Source of the DNA: Sporolactobacillus pectinivorans
Lineage (GTDB): Bacteria; Bacillota; Bacilli; Bacillales; Sporolactobacillaceae
NCBI RefSeq assembly: GCF_002802965.1
Contig: NZ_NXGA01000001.1
Location: 2,361,768-2,382,930 of the forward strand
Reading direction: 5' to 3'
Length of the DNA stretch: 21,163 nucleotides
Position 1 is the first letter of the stretch. Each line of letters begins with the position of its first letter. Shown here one piece after another: positions 6,997 to 15,248 of this stretch. The translations under genes and the position numbers were made by a program. The notes beneath the pieces were generated by a model. That model did no database searches. It was not told the origin of the DNA and saw only the letters and a list, made by a program, of their open reading frames with translations.

Positions 6997-8063
6997 TGCC
7001 CGGCGCCCCGTTCCCGCATAGCGTCTCTTGCCAATGCCAGCCGAATCTGAAAATAATCCGCCTGATCATTAAGTACATTTTTAATTGGCTTGAGCTGTTT
7101 GGTCTGCAGCTGGGATGCCGTCCCGATAATGAGCCGGTTCATAGAATCCGTCAGGAAAAGAGAAACATTAAATTCAGGGATCTTAAGCGTCATTTCAATA
7201 ATATGATCCTCAATGGTTCCCTTGGACAGCTGCCTCTTTACAGATAGTTCTTCAATCGTCAGCCCCTCTCTAAGACAACGATATGTTTCTTCTGCTGAGT
7301 GTGAGAGCCCATTTGGTTTTTTGTCCATCAAACATTCAAGGATTGGAAACAGTGAGGGTGAGAAACAGATCTGGTGCATCAGACAACGAAAAGCGGATTT
7401 TGAATCGATCATGAACTGATACCAATCCCTATTAAAAAGCACTGACAATTGAGTCAAAGTCAGTCCGGGCATGCTGTGCCCGCTTAGCTGGGCGCTTAAG
7501 AGAGTGGCATCGCTCTGCGGCATTTTTTCAAAAAGGCAATAAAGTTCCTGATGGAGGCCGGCTGCGAGAGTTTTCCGATTGGCATGAAACTCAAAAATAA
7601 ATTTGCGAACTCCTTCTGTCACACTTGTCCTGCGTGTCACCGGCAAAAAAGAACGGCTTCCATGAAGCAGTTCAGAAAGGGTTTGGACCAGGAGCTGCAG
7701 CTTGAGCCAGAATTCAGTTTCGATCGTTATATTTTCTGTATAGCTTAATGCTTTCGGGAATGAATACTTCTGAGCTAACTGCGACAATGTACACTTGCCG
7801 GAAGGCGTAAGGATATACTTTTCCTGTTCGCCTTTTAATGCAATGATCCAGCCTCTGTCACGGCATTCATTTGCAAGATTTTCAAGCTGCTCGCGCGCTA
7901 CAGTTTCCAGAACATGGTAAAGCGGTTCAATATGAAAGAGCGTGCAATCCTGAATAGTCTGTACCGACTGCCTCCCTTTTAGTATGTGGATTAAGCCCGA
8001 AAGCGTCCGCTCGCCTTTGATCCGGCCAATCACCTGCAGTATCAGAAAATAACGAAATGACAC
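6993..8063 (-). CDS. ypbB: YpbB, helix-turn-helix partner encoded upstream of RecS
   Basis: This 356-residue protein matches the YpbB family by locus, length (352 in B. subtilis) and its N terminus, whose GERTLSGLIHILKGRQSVQTIQD region corresponds to the ILKGKKSSQTIQD-type region of YpbB. It ends with a helicase-associated helix-turn-helix segment (about residues 255-330, YRCLREGLTIEELSVKRQLS). It is cotranscribed with recS and overlaps it, suggesting a helicase accessory role; the biochemical function is not established. I place the start at GTG 8063, 6-7 bases after GGGGG. The longer frame from ATG 8090 has no ribosome site and would add nine residues absent from the homologue. Confidence 0.85.
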   Translation of the reverse strand: MSFRYFLILQVIGRIKGERTLSGLIHILKGRQSVQTIQDCTLFHIEPLYHVLETVAREQLENLANECRDRGWIIALKGEQEKYILTPSGKCTLSQLAQKYSFPKALSYTENITIETEFWLKLQLLVQTLSELLHGSRSFLPVTRRTSVTEGVRKFIFEFHANRKTLAAGLHQELYCLFEKMPQSDATLLSAQLSGHSMPGLTLTQLSVLFNRDWYQFMIDSKSAFRCLMHQICFSPSLFPILECLMDKKPNGLSHSAEETYRCLREGLTIEELSVKRQLSKGTIEDHIIEMTLKIPEFNVSLFLTDSMNRLIIGTASQLQTKQLKPIKNVLNDQADYFQIRLALARDAMRERGAGQ

Positions 8064-8145
8064 ATGGATACCCCCACGCTGTACAGACATTTTTTAAATC
8101 TGAAACTATTCATAATCTTACAGTCATAGAAATAATTCGCTTTCT

Positions 8146-8174
8146 ATTTTATCTGTTTTTCCGACAAGTTTCGA
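8146..8174 (-). promoter_or_regulatory. Candidate sigma-A promoter for ypbB-recS
   Basis: Minus strand TCGAAA (8169-8174), 17-base spacer, TAAAAT (8146-8151). This is 4/6 and 5/6 to consensus, about 75 bases before the ypbB start, and divergent from the fer promoter. Confidence 0.45.
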
Positions 8175-8204
8175 TAATCTTTCACACATCGGACCTTGAG
8201 AACG

Positions 8205-8233
8205 TTGAAAATTAAGCTGGTGTTTTTTAAAAT
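8205..8233 (+). promoter_or_regulatory. Sigma-A promoter of fer
   Basis: TTGAAA (8205-8210), exactly 17 bases, TAAAAT (8228-8233): 5/6 at both boxes. The predicted start is near 8240, about 50 bases before the fer GTG. Confidence 0.7.
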
Positions 8234-8244
8234 AAAAAGTGTAA

Positions 8245-8544
<300 letters not shown>

Positions 8545-8556
8545 TTCAAATGGGAC

Positions 8557-8587
8557 AAAAAAGCTTGCCGGGCGGCAGGCTTTTTTT
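8557..8587. terminator. Bidirectional terminator between fer and resE
   Basis: AAGCTTGCC (8561-8569) pairs with GGCAGGCTT (8574-8582) around a 4-base loop, with one G-U pair. Seven T follow on plus (8581-8587) and six T on minus (8557-8562). It serves both convergent genes. Confidence 0.9.
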
Positions 8588-8589
8588 AT

Positions 8590-10368
8590 TTAGCTTTCTC
8601 GCGCTTGCTGAAGATTTTCTTCGGGCAAATTGAACTGAAAGGTTGTGCCGTGGCCCTTTCTGCTATTGACGCCGATTTCTCCACCATGTGCATCAATAAT
8701 GTGCTTGGCAATAGCGAGTCCAAGCCCCGTACCTGATTTTCCCCTTGCCCTCGCCTTATCCGCCTTATAGAAGCGCTCAAATACAAAGGGCAGATCCTCC
8801 TCCGCTATGCCCACTCCTGAATCCTGAACCCGCACTAAGAGTTTCCCGGATTTCAGAACAACATTGACTAAAACCCATCCTTTTTCACGAGTATGGCGAA
8901 TCGCATTATCGATGAGATTTGTCATCACTTGCTCTATTCTGTCAGGGTCAAGCGAAAAGCGGGCATCTTCTCCGAAAGAAGTTTCCAGCCTAAGGCTGAT
9001 TCCTGCTGTTTCTGCCAAGTTGCTGAATTTATTCACTGTGTGGCTGAAAAAAGAAAACAGCGGAATTTCCCTTCTGTTCAGCTGGAAATGGCCCGCTTCC
9101 AACTTTGCGAGATCAAGCAGTTCATTGACCAGACGGCCCAGTCGTTTTGATTCATCCAGAATTATCTTTGCCATATCTACTTTTTCCTGATTAGTTTCCG
9201 CGATCCCGTCAATGATTGCTTCACTATAGCCCTGAATCATTGATACCGGCGTACGGAGTTCATGGCTGACATTTGCAACAAATCCCCTTTTCATTTGATC
9301 AATATGGCGTTCCTCCGTCATATCCCTGAGAACGGCTACAGCTCCTCTGATCTCTTTGCGGCTATAGAGCGGCGTCATAATCACAACCCAGAACCGTCCC
9401 TGTATACCCACTTCACGGATCTGCTGTTTGCGTTCTGATGCGACGCTTTTCAACAGTTCGTTCAGCAGATCCGGAGATGTTGCACCATCATGTTCAAAGG
9501 CCCATGAGCGGTTAAAACGGTCAGCCGGCGGATTTGTGGCGATAATCGATCCTTGCCGGTCAAGCAAGAGCACGCCATCAGCCATGTTATTAAGTATTCC
9601 GCCCAGCTGCTCCTTTTCGTGATTCAGGGCAGTTATATTCAGCTTTAAATCATTTCTCATTTTGTTGAACGCAACGGCCAGATCACCGACTTCATCCCGG
9701 GTCACAACCGGAACATTAATGTCAAAATTACCGCGTGCTACCTGGAGCACCGCTGTCCGCATCCTTCTAAGCGGCGCGCCGATTCGCGTCGATAGAAAAA
9801 AAGCGAAGAAAGTTGTAAGAATAATAGCTATTCCCGCACTGATATAGATCAATTTCTTTGATTGATTCATTGCGTTTTGAGCGATTTTCAAGGTTTGAAA
9901 TACATAAATAGCACCAGTCTCACCGCTTTGGGTGTGAAAGGGAAGGCCTATAATGATCATTCTTTCCTGCGAGTTGCGCCCAGTGGCAAAAGAGCCTTGC
10001 TTTTCCACTTTTTTCCCTGAGACCAGCGCTTCACGAAGTAACGGATCTGATTCGAAGAACTTGCGGTTCAAATCCGGAAATCCGTGCAGTGGCTGAGAAA
10101 GCCAATAGCGTTTGCCTGAAACCAGCGCGCTGCCTGCCGAATAAACACTGGAAATGTCTGAAACCGAGACCAGTGCCGAACGGCTTCCGTTTTCATTTTC
10201 GATCAGCTGCACAGACTTGTCCCCTATTTTTCTCAACTGGAGCTCAGATTGCTGGATATTGCTGTTTTCAAAAAACTGCAGCAGCAAAATGGTCAGGAAT
10301 ACGAGTGCAATCGTAACAATTGCAATGATCGTTGCCCAGAGTTTTGTAATAATGCCATGCCAGATCAT
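8590..10368 (-). CDS. resE: Sensor histidine kinase ResE
   Basis: Membrane sensor of the ResDE pair, which in B. subtilis responds to oxygen limitation and nitric oxide. The 592 residues (589 in B. subtilis) show membrane segment 1 (about 11-31), an extracytoplasmic domain (about 32-172), membrane segment 2 (about 173-195) and a HAMP domain (about 196-248). A PAS domain (about 255-355) follows, then the dimerisation/phospho-acceptor helix FVANVSHELRTP (His about 369). The ATPase boxes are NLIDNAIRHT, DSGVGIAEED, FERFYK and GTGLGLAIAKH. Every catalytic box is intact. The ATG overlaps the resD stop by 4 bases. resABC, which usually precede resDE, are absent, so the regulated genes may differ from the B. 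subtilis set. Confidence 0.92.
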   Translation of the reverse strand: MIWHGIITKLWATIIAIVTIALVFLTILLLQFFENSNIQQSELQLRKIGDKSVQLIENENGSRSALVSVSDISSVYSAGSALVSGKRYWLSQPLHGFPDLNRKFFESDPLLREALVSGKKVEKQGSFATGRNSQERMIIIGLPFHTQSGETGAIYVFQTLKIAQNAMNQSKKLIYISAGIAIILTTFFAFFLSTRIGAPLRRMRTAVLQVARGNFDINVPVVTRDEVGDLAVAFNKMRNDLKLNITALNHEKEQLGGILNNMADGVLLLDRQGSIIATNPPADRFNRSWAFEHDGATSPDLLNELLKSVASERKQQIREVGIQGRFWVVIMTPLYSRKEIRGAVAVLRDMTEERHIDQMKRGFVANVSHELRTPVSMIQGYSEAIIDGIAETNQEKVDMAKIILDESKRLGRLVNELLDLAKLEAGHFQLNRREIPLFSFFSHTVNKFSNLAETAGISLRLETSFGEDARFSLDPDRIEQVMTNLIDNAIRHTREKGWVLVNVVLKSGKLLVRVQDSGVGIAEEDLPFVFERFYKADKARARGKSGTGLGLAIAKHIIDAHGGEIGVNSRKGHGTTFQFNLPEENLQQARES

Positions 10369-11087
10369 GCGTCACTCTCAGCTTCTATTTTATAGCCGAC
10401 GCCCCATACAGTGACAATCATGTTTGCGGCTTCTTCTGATATACGATTCAATTTTTCACGCAACCGCTTAACATGTGTGTCAACCGTCCGAAGATCGCCG
10501 AAAAATTCATAATTCCATACATCTTTCAACAGCTGCTCCCGTGAAAACACCTTATCGGGATTTTGTGCAAGATAATAGAGTAACTCATATTCTTTAGGTG
10601 TCAGGTTGACTTCCTGATTCTCGACTTTGACACGGTGCGCATCGTGATCAATCATCAAGTGCGGGAAGACGATCACATTCTTGGCTGTTGTTTCCGTCTC
10701 CAGAAACTTGGTCTTTGAAGAACGACGAAGCAGCGCTTTCACCCTCAGAACAACTTCACGAGGACTGAAAGGTTTGACTATGTAATCATCCGTCCCCACT
10801 TCAAAGCCCTGGACACGGTTTGCCTCTTCTCCTTTTGCCGTCAGCATGATCACTGGTGTCGCTTTGAACTCACGCAATTTCTCGCAGACTTCAATTCCGT
10901 CCATTCCCGGAAGCATCAGGTCAAGAAGAATTAATTCATAATCTTTGTCAAGCGCTTTCTGGAGCGCGGTCTCACCATCGCCGGCCTCATCAATCTGATA
11001 ACTTTCCCGTTCGAGGTACATCTTCAACAGCTTGCGAATCCTTTCTTCATCATCAACAACCAAAATCGCCGCTTTCTTCTCATCCAT
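10365..11087 (-). CDS. resD: OmpR-family response regulator ResD
   Basis: Partner of ResE: an N-terminal receiver domain (about 1-120) with the acidic pocket VVDDEERIR, phospho-acceptor Asp in LILLDLMLPGMDG (about 57), the Thr of MLTAKG and the Lys of IVKPFSP. A C-terminal winged-helix DNA-binding domain (about 135-238) contains LTPKEYELL and VDTHVKRLREKL. The length of 240 fits ResD. GGGAGG lies 9 bases before ATG 11087. The 220-base gap before it holds a perfect TTGACA (11188-11193, minus strand), but I find no matching -10 at 16-18 bases, so the promoter is unclear. Other OmpR-type regulators look similar; the locus after rluB supports ResD. Confidence 0.92.
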   Translation of the reverse strand: MDEKKAAILVVDDEERIRKLLKMYLERESYQIDEAGDGETALQKALDKDYELILLDLMLPGMDGIEVCEKLREFKATPVIMLTAKGEEANRVQGFEVGTDDYIVKPFSPREVVLRVKALLRRSSKTKFLETETTAKNVIVFPHLMIDHDAHRVKVENQEVNLTPKEYELLYYLAQNPDKVFSREQLLKDVWNYEFFGDLRTVDTHVKRLREKLNRISEEAANMIVTVWGVGYKIEAESDA

Positions 11088-11307
11088 CCAATGATCCTCC
11101 CGTCAGCCCTATCTGCTTTCTCTCTTTTATCACTTTTTTCGAAGACTTACGTACGCAACCGGTCTGACCCAAATTGATATGATAATGTGTCAATCCTATG
11201 TCTTATTTTATACAATTTCTTTAAAAAAAACAGCTTTACTCACTTTTATCCCGGCTCCATTTATTTTTCCTGAACCAATCTGTGCATGAATAAACAGTAT
11301 CACACAA

Positions 11308-12036
11308 TTATGACTGATCGCGATTAGCCAGATGGTATAAAGTCCGAACTTCATGCGGTTTGAGAACTCGGCTGTCGCCGGGATGAAGCCCTTCCAGGCT
11401 GAGGAAGCCATAACGTTCGCGCTTTAACTTTCTGACGTGCAGATGAAGTGCTGAGAACATACGCCGAACCTGTCTGTTCCGGCCCTCATGAATCGTCAGC
11501 TGGACAGAAGCGATTCCTTTGCCGCTGTCGTTTGAAATAAGGCGGACTTTTGCTTCCGCTGTCATGCCATCCTCAAGCTTTATGCCTGAGGCAAGCTGCC
11601 TTAACTGCTCACTGGTCGGAATTGGATTGACCCTTGCTATGTATGTTTTATCAATTTTAAAACGGGGATGCATCAGGCGGTTGGCCAATTCTCCGTCATT
11701 CGTCATAAGAATCGCTCCGGATGTATCATAATCCAGCCGTCCGACCGGAAAAATCCGCTGAGGTACCTGTTTGAAAAAATCAACAACCGTTGTCCGGCTT
11801 CTATCATCTATTACCGATGAAATGACCCCCACAGGTTTATACAGCAAAAAATAAACAGGACATTCTTTACCAACCGGAATGCCATTAACAGAAATCTCGT
11901 CCCGCTCCGATACTTTTGTTCCAAGCTCAGTTACCGTCCGCCCGTTCACTTGAACTTGACCAGCCGTAATCAGCAGTTCGGCCTTTCTTCTTGAAGCAAT
12001 GCCCGCCTGAGCAATCACTTTCTGTAATCTTTCCAT
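11308..12036 (-). CDS. rluB: 23S rRNA pseudouridine synthase RluB
   Basis: Isomerises a uridine in helix 80 of 23S rRNA (position 2605 in E. coli numbering, 2633 in B. subtilis). The 242 residues comprise an S4 RNA-binding domain (about 1-60) and a RsuA/RluB catalytic domain whose GRLDYDTSGAI motif holds the catalytic Asp (about 102). LLYKPVGVISS and the C-terminal EGRNRQVRRMF motif are also present. ATG 12036 follows GAGGTG by about 5 bases. Its position directly after spmB is the B. subtilis order. It has its own promoter, so it is probably expressed in growing cells as well as by readthrough from the sporulation operon. Confidence 0.95.
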   Translation of the reverse strand: MERLQKVIAQAGIASRRKAELLITAGQVQVNGRTVTELGTKVSERDEISVNGIPVGKECPVYFLLYKPVGVISSVIDDRSRTTVVDFFKQVPQRIFPVGRLDYDTSGAILMTNDGELANRLMHPRFKIDKTYIARVNPIPTSEQLRQLASGIKLEDGMTAEAKVRLISNDSGKGIASVQLTIHEGRNRQVRRMFSALHLHVRKLKRERYGFLSLEGLHPGDSRVLKPHEVRTLYHLANRDQS

Positions 12037-12053
12037 CCTTTCACCTCAACGTA

Positions 12054-12082
12054 ATCATAACGCGGTCATTCGCTTTTCTCAA
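12054..12082 (-). promoter_or_regulatory. Sigma-A promoter of rluB
   Basis: Minus strand TTGAGA (12077-12082), exactly 17 bases, TATGAT (12054-12059); 5/6 at both boxes. The start would fall near 12047, leaving an unusually short leader of about 11 bases that is almost entirely ribosome site. Confidence 0.65.
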
Positions 12083-12157
12083 GTTTCAATTTTTGTTCAC
12101 TATTTTTGGAGATGTTTCCAGTTTGCCTTGCCTGCCCCTTATCTTGTTATGGCCACA

Positions 12158-12691
12158 TTAAGTACCAAATATGAGCGTAACAATCCAAATCGAACAAACC
12201 ACGCCAACGGCATCTGCCAGCAATCCGACCTTCAGCGCGTCGCCGATGCGGTGAATACCAACCGCTCCGAAATAAACAGTAACAACATAAAATGTTGTAT
12301 CCGTGCTTCCCTGCATGACCGAGGCCAGCCGGCCGATGAATGAGTCCGGGCCGTAGACCTTGATCAGTTCAGACATCAGGCCGAGCGCCCCTGTCCCCGA
12401 GATGGGCCTCATCAGTGCAAGAGGAACGACTTCCGGCGGCATACCGATCACCGAAAGAAAAGGCTTGATCGCATGGATCAGCGCATCCATCGCTCCTGAC
12501 GCGCGGAAAACGCCAATGGCCGTCAGCATACCGACAAGAAAAGGCATGATCGATACAGCAAGAGAAAAACCCTCCTTGCCTCCTTCAACGAAGATTTCAT
12601 AGGTTGCCGTCTTCTTATAGGTTCCATAAAGAAGGACGGCAGAAATCAAGACAGGAATCAGCCAGATGGAAAGCGTTGTCACAAAGGCCAT
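12158..12691 (-). CDS. spmB: Spore maturation protein SpmB
   Basis: SpmA and SpmB are membrane proteins of the nucleoside-recognition (Gate) family needed for full spore-core dehydration; their substrate is unknown. This 177-residue protein has several hydrophobic spans and the family stretches MPFLVGMLTAIGVFRASGAM (about 49-68), PLALMRPISGTGALG and QGSTDTTFYVV. I start it at ATG 12691, one base after the spmA stop and 10 bases after GGAGAAG. The open frame to 12739 would add 16 residues overlapping spmA with no homologue support. It is the last gene of dacB-spmA-spmB; no convincing terminator follows, so readthrough to rluB is likely. Confidence 0.94.
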   Translation of the reverse strand: MAFVTTLSIWLIPVLISAVLLYGTYKKTATYEIFVEGGKEGFSLAVSIMPFLVGMLTAIGVFRASGAMDALIHAIKPFLSVIGMPPEVVPLALMRPISGTGALGLMSELIKVYGPDSFIGRLASVMQGSTDTTFYVVTVYFGAVGIHRIGDALKVGLLADAVGVVCSIWIVTLIFGT

Positions 12692-12692
12692 A

Positions 12693-13286
12693 TTACTTCT
12701 TCTCCTTTCGCTTGCGCCGATGATAAAAATAGCGGTCAATAATCAGAGCTGACAATGTCGTGCACAGCGTTGCAATTAGTGTCGGTCCGACAATATCCGC
12801 TGGAGAGGATGAATGGTACTGCATTCTGATGGCAAGCACTGTTGCCGGAACAAGAGTCAGGCCGGAAGTATTCAGGGCAAGCAATGTAATCATGGATCTG
12901 CTGGGCCTGTTTACATTTCCGTTGAGTTTCTTCAACTCTTCCATTGCTTTGATGCCCATCGGAGTTGCGGCATTACCGAGACCGAATAAGTTGGCAATAA
13001 TATTGGATAAAATATAGCCCATTGCCGGGTGATCGACAGGCACTTCCGGAAATATTCGGCGAACCACCGGTTTAAAGATAATAGAAAGTTTTTCAAGCAA
13101 GCCGGACTTTTCGGCAATTTTCATCAATCCAAGCCAGAAGATGAGGATGCTGGCTAGCCCGATGCAGAGTGCGACAGCATCGGAAGCTGATTTAAAAATG
13201 GCATCATTAACCTGATCCATTGTTCCATTGAAGGACGCATATATGATTCCGAAAAGAAAGAGGGCAACCCAGATTAAATTAATCAT
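12693..13286 (-). CDS. spmA: Spore maturation protein SpmA
   Basis: Mother-cell membrane protein acting with SpmB and DacB in core dehydration and cortex structure. The 197 residues begin with a hydrophobic span (about 1-18) and include IFWLGLMKIAEKSGLLEKL, FPEVPVDHPAMGYIL and NLFGLGNAATPMGIKAM, all typical of the family. The C terminus is strongly basic (RRKRKEKK). Its ATG (13286) overlaps the dacB TGA by 4 bases, so dacB, spmA and spmB are one translationally coupled operon. Confidence 0.95.
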   Translation of the reverse strand: MINLIWVALFLFGIIYASFNGTMDQVNDAIFKSASDAVALCIGLASILIFWLGLMKIAEKSGLLEKLSIIFKPVVRRIFPEVPVDHPAMGYILSNIIANLFGLGNAATPMGIKAMEELKKLNGNVNRPSRSMITLLALNTSGLTLVPATVLAIRMQYHSSSPADIVGPTLIATLCTTLSALIIDRYFYHRRKRKEKK

Positions 13287-14434
13287 GATAATGGCTGCTC
13301 CCTTCCTGAAATAAATGCTTCAAGCAGGCTGAAGAAAATCTTCCAGAACGCTCTTTTTTCCTTACCCGCTGATTTGTAATAGACCGGAAGCGAATAAATC
13401 TGCCGCTGATCAAGCATGACCAGAAGACGGCCTGCCGGTGATGGTGGGGTCCAACTCTTATCCCCGGCCGGCGGTTTGATCAGGATCAGCTTTTTGGTTA
13501 TGTCTTGCTGTTCATCTTTTGATAATGGGAGATAAATATCCCTTTGCACGTAAAGATGATTCTGATAAAATGGGTCGGTATTCGCCGCCAATTTTCCGCT
13601 TCTGACAACTAGAATAGGTTTATATGTCGAAAAACCCCATTCAAAAAGATTCTTGTGATCCAGCCAATCGTCCCCATCATTCAATGTGACCGCAATCAGC
13701 GACATATTCCCCTGACTGGCTGTTGAAATAAGTGTGCGCCCTGCCTTCTTGGTAAAACCTGTTTTACCTCCTGTCGCATACTGGTATAGACTGAGCATTT
13801 TATTTTTATTTTTCCAGACTCTGACACCTTCTTTATTTGTAGCTGCCGCACGGTATGATCGTGTACCTGCAATTTTGCGGAAATACTGATTTTCCATAGC
13901 ATATCTGGTCAGTACAGCCATATCGCTGGCTGTTGAATAATGATCAGAATTCTCCAGCCCGTTCGGGTTTGTAAAATGTGTGTCCTGCATACCCAATTCC
14001 TGTGCCTTCTCATTCATCATAAACGCAAACCCCTGTTCACTACCGGCTACGGCCTCGGCAATCGCCAGAGAAGCATCGTTACCAGAACGCAGCATAAGTC
14101 CATATACTAAGTCTTTCAAATGCAAGCGTTCACCTGCCTTGAGATATAAGGACGAGCCTTCAGTCTTGATGGCCCGATCGCTGACGGTCACCATTTGATT
14201 CATTTTTCCTGATTCGATGGCCAGGATCGCAGTCATAACCTTTGTGATACTCGCAATCGGAAGTTTTTCATGACTGTTTTTTTCAAAAAGCTCCCGTCCC
14301 GAAGACTGGTCGATCAATACAGCTGACTGCGCAGAAACCGAGGGTCCTTCCCCCCAAGCCTGTCCGGGAAATAACGAAAGCCCTAAAGTAAGGCAAATAA
14401 ATGCGATTAGTGAATTTTTTAATGCACTCTTCAT
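13283..14434 (-). CDS. dacB: Sporulation D-alanyl-D-alanine carboxypeptidase DacB (PBP5*)
   Basis: Trims stem peptides in cortex peptidoglycan and so lowers cross-linking. All three serine-penicillin-recognising motifs are present: SITK (nucleophile Ser about 62), SGN in RSGNDAS (about 120) and KTG in GGKTGFT (about 220). An N-terminal signal peptide ends near residue 28, and a C-terminal segment should anchor the protein to the membrane. I start it at ATG 14434, 7 bases after AGGGGGA, giving 383 residues against 382 in B. subtilis. The longer frame to 14512 would hide the signal peptide and contain the promoter. The promoter looks SigE-dependent. The ypuI gene that follows scpB in B. subtilis is not present. 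Confidence 0.95.
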   Translation of the reverse strand: MKSALKNSLIAFICLTLGLSLFPGQAWGEGPSVSAQSAVLIDQSSGRELFEKNSHEKLPIASITKVMTAILAIESGKMNQMVTVSDRAIKTEGSSLYLKAGERLHLKDLVYGLMLRSGNDASLAIAEAVAGSEQGFAFMMNEKAQELGMQDTHFTNPNGLENSDHYSTASDMAVLTRYAMENQYFRKIAGTRSYRAAATNKEGVRVWKNKNKMLSLYQYATGGKTGFTKKAGRTLISTASQGNMSLIAVTLNDGDDWLDHKNLFEWGFSTYKPILVVRSGKLAANTDPFYQNHLYVQRDIYLPLSKDEQQDITKKLILIKPPAGDKSWTPPSPAGRLLVMLDQRQIYSLPVYYKSAGKEKRAFWKIFFSLLEAFISGREQPLS

Positions 14435-14464
14435 GGGATATCCCCCTGTCCTGTCAATAATACA

Positions 14465-14492
14465 AGCATATGCTGGGACAAGGGGTTTATGA
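14465..14492 (-). promoter_or_regulatory. SigE-like promoter of dacB-spmA-spmB
   Basis: Minus strand TCATAAA (14486-14492) followed after 13 bases by CATATGCT (14465-14472). The -35 fits the first five positions of KMATATT. The -10 keeps CATA and the final T of CATACAnT. The start would lie about 25 bases before the dacB ATG. dacB is a known SigE gene. Confidence 0.6.
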
Positions 14493-14544
14493 GCAAGCTT
14501 CATGCCGCACACCGCAATAATATGTTGGGCGACGAGTTATTAAT

Positions 14545-14578
14545 AAAAAAAACTGCCCGATCCAAAGTGGCCGGGCAG
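14545..14578 (-). terminator. scpAB terminator
   Basis: Minus strand CTGCCCG (14572-14578) pairs perfectly with CGGGCAG (14553-14559) and is followed by eight T (14545-14552). It lies about 75 bases beyond the scpB stop and isolates scpAB from the dacB operon. Confidence 0.92.
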
Positions 14579-14651
14579 GCGTTCTCAAGTTAACTTTTAA
14601 GAGCAGGAAGCATGGGAGAGCTATGAAGCTATCAACAGAGCAACTATCTTT

Positions 14652-15248
14652 TCATAAATTTTTTACAGTTTCCTTGTATTTGTCATAGAAGAGATCATAG
14701 GCATCCAACTGCTGGTTTGGCTGCTTCGCTACATCAAGCAGCGGAGGCATTTCATCAAGCGAATGGAGCCCGAAATAATCGAGAAAAGCAGAAGTGATGC
14801 CATACAGAATAGCTCGTCCTGTCCCTTCAGCCCGGCCAACCTCTTTAATCAGCCCTTTAACGGTCAGGGTCTGAAGCGCCCGCTCAGACTTAACTCCTCT
14901 TATTTCTTCAATGGTCAGCCTTGAAATGGGCTGTTTATACGCAATAATTGCTACAGTCTCCAGAGAAGCCTGCGAGAGCGGTGCCGATTTCGGAATCGCT
15001 GCAAACTTTTCGGCATATGCCGCCATAAAAGGTTTTGTTGTGAGCCGATACCCATTCGGAAGGTCAGCGATCATCAGCCCTCTGGACGAATTTTCCTCAA
15101 ATTCTTTTTTCATTTTCTCAACTATATTGGTTATTTCCTGTAGCGAGCAATCAGGAAGCACTTTGCTGATCTGATCCAGCAGAAGCCCCTCTTCTCCGGT
15201 CAGATAGAGAAGCCCCTCAATAATTGAATGCATTTTCTCCGGTGTCAA
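14652..15248 (-). CDS. scpB: Segregation and condensation protein ScpB
   Basis: Winged-helix (kleisin-associated) subunit of the SMC-ScpAB condensin. It binds ScpA as a dimer and helps separate replicated chromosomes. Family blocks are IIEGLLYLTGEEGL (about 9-22), SQASLETVAIIAYKQPISR (about 99-117), EIRGVKSERAL and GRAEGTGRAILYG. The start is decided by signals: TTG 15248 follows AAGGAGG by 9 bases and gives 198 residues (197 in B. subtilis), whereas ATG 15233 has only a weak GGAG 3 bases away. The first open ATG (15320) would lie deep within scpA. The gene overlaps scpA by 32 bases. Confidence 0.94.
   Translation of the reverse strand: MTPEKMHSIIEGLLYLTGEEGLLLDQISKVLPDCSLQEITNIVEKMKKEFEENSSRGLMIADLPNGYRLTTKPFMAAYAEKFAAIPKSAPLSQASLETVAIIAYKQPISRLTIEEIRGVKSERALQTLTVKGLIKEVGRAEGTGRAILYGITSAFLDYFGLHSLDEMPPLLDVAKQPNQQLDAYDLFYDKYKETVKNL

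Noticed and set aside
9428..9847. Several plus-strand open frames across resE
   Set aside because: They mirror the coding bias of resE on the other strand and have no ribosome sites.
11188..11193. Perfect TTGACA -35 upstream of resD
   Set aside because: No -10-like hexamer at 16-18 bases, so I do not call a promoter.
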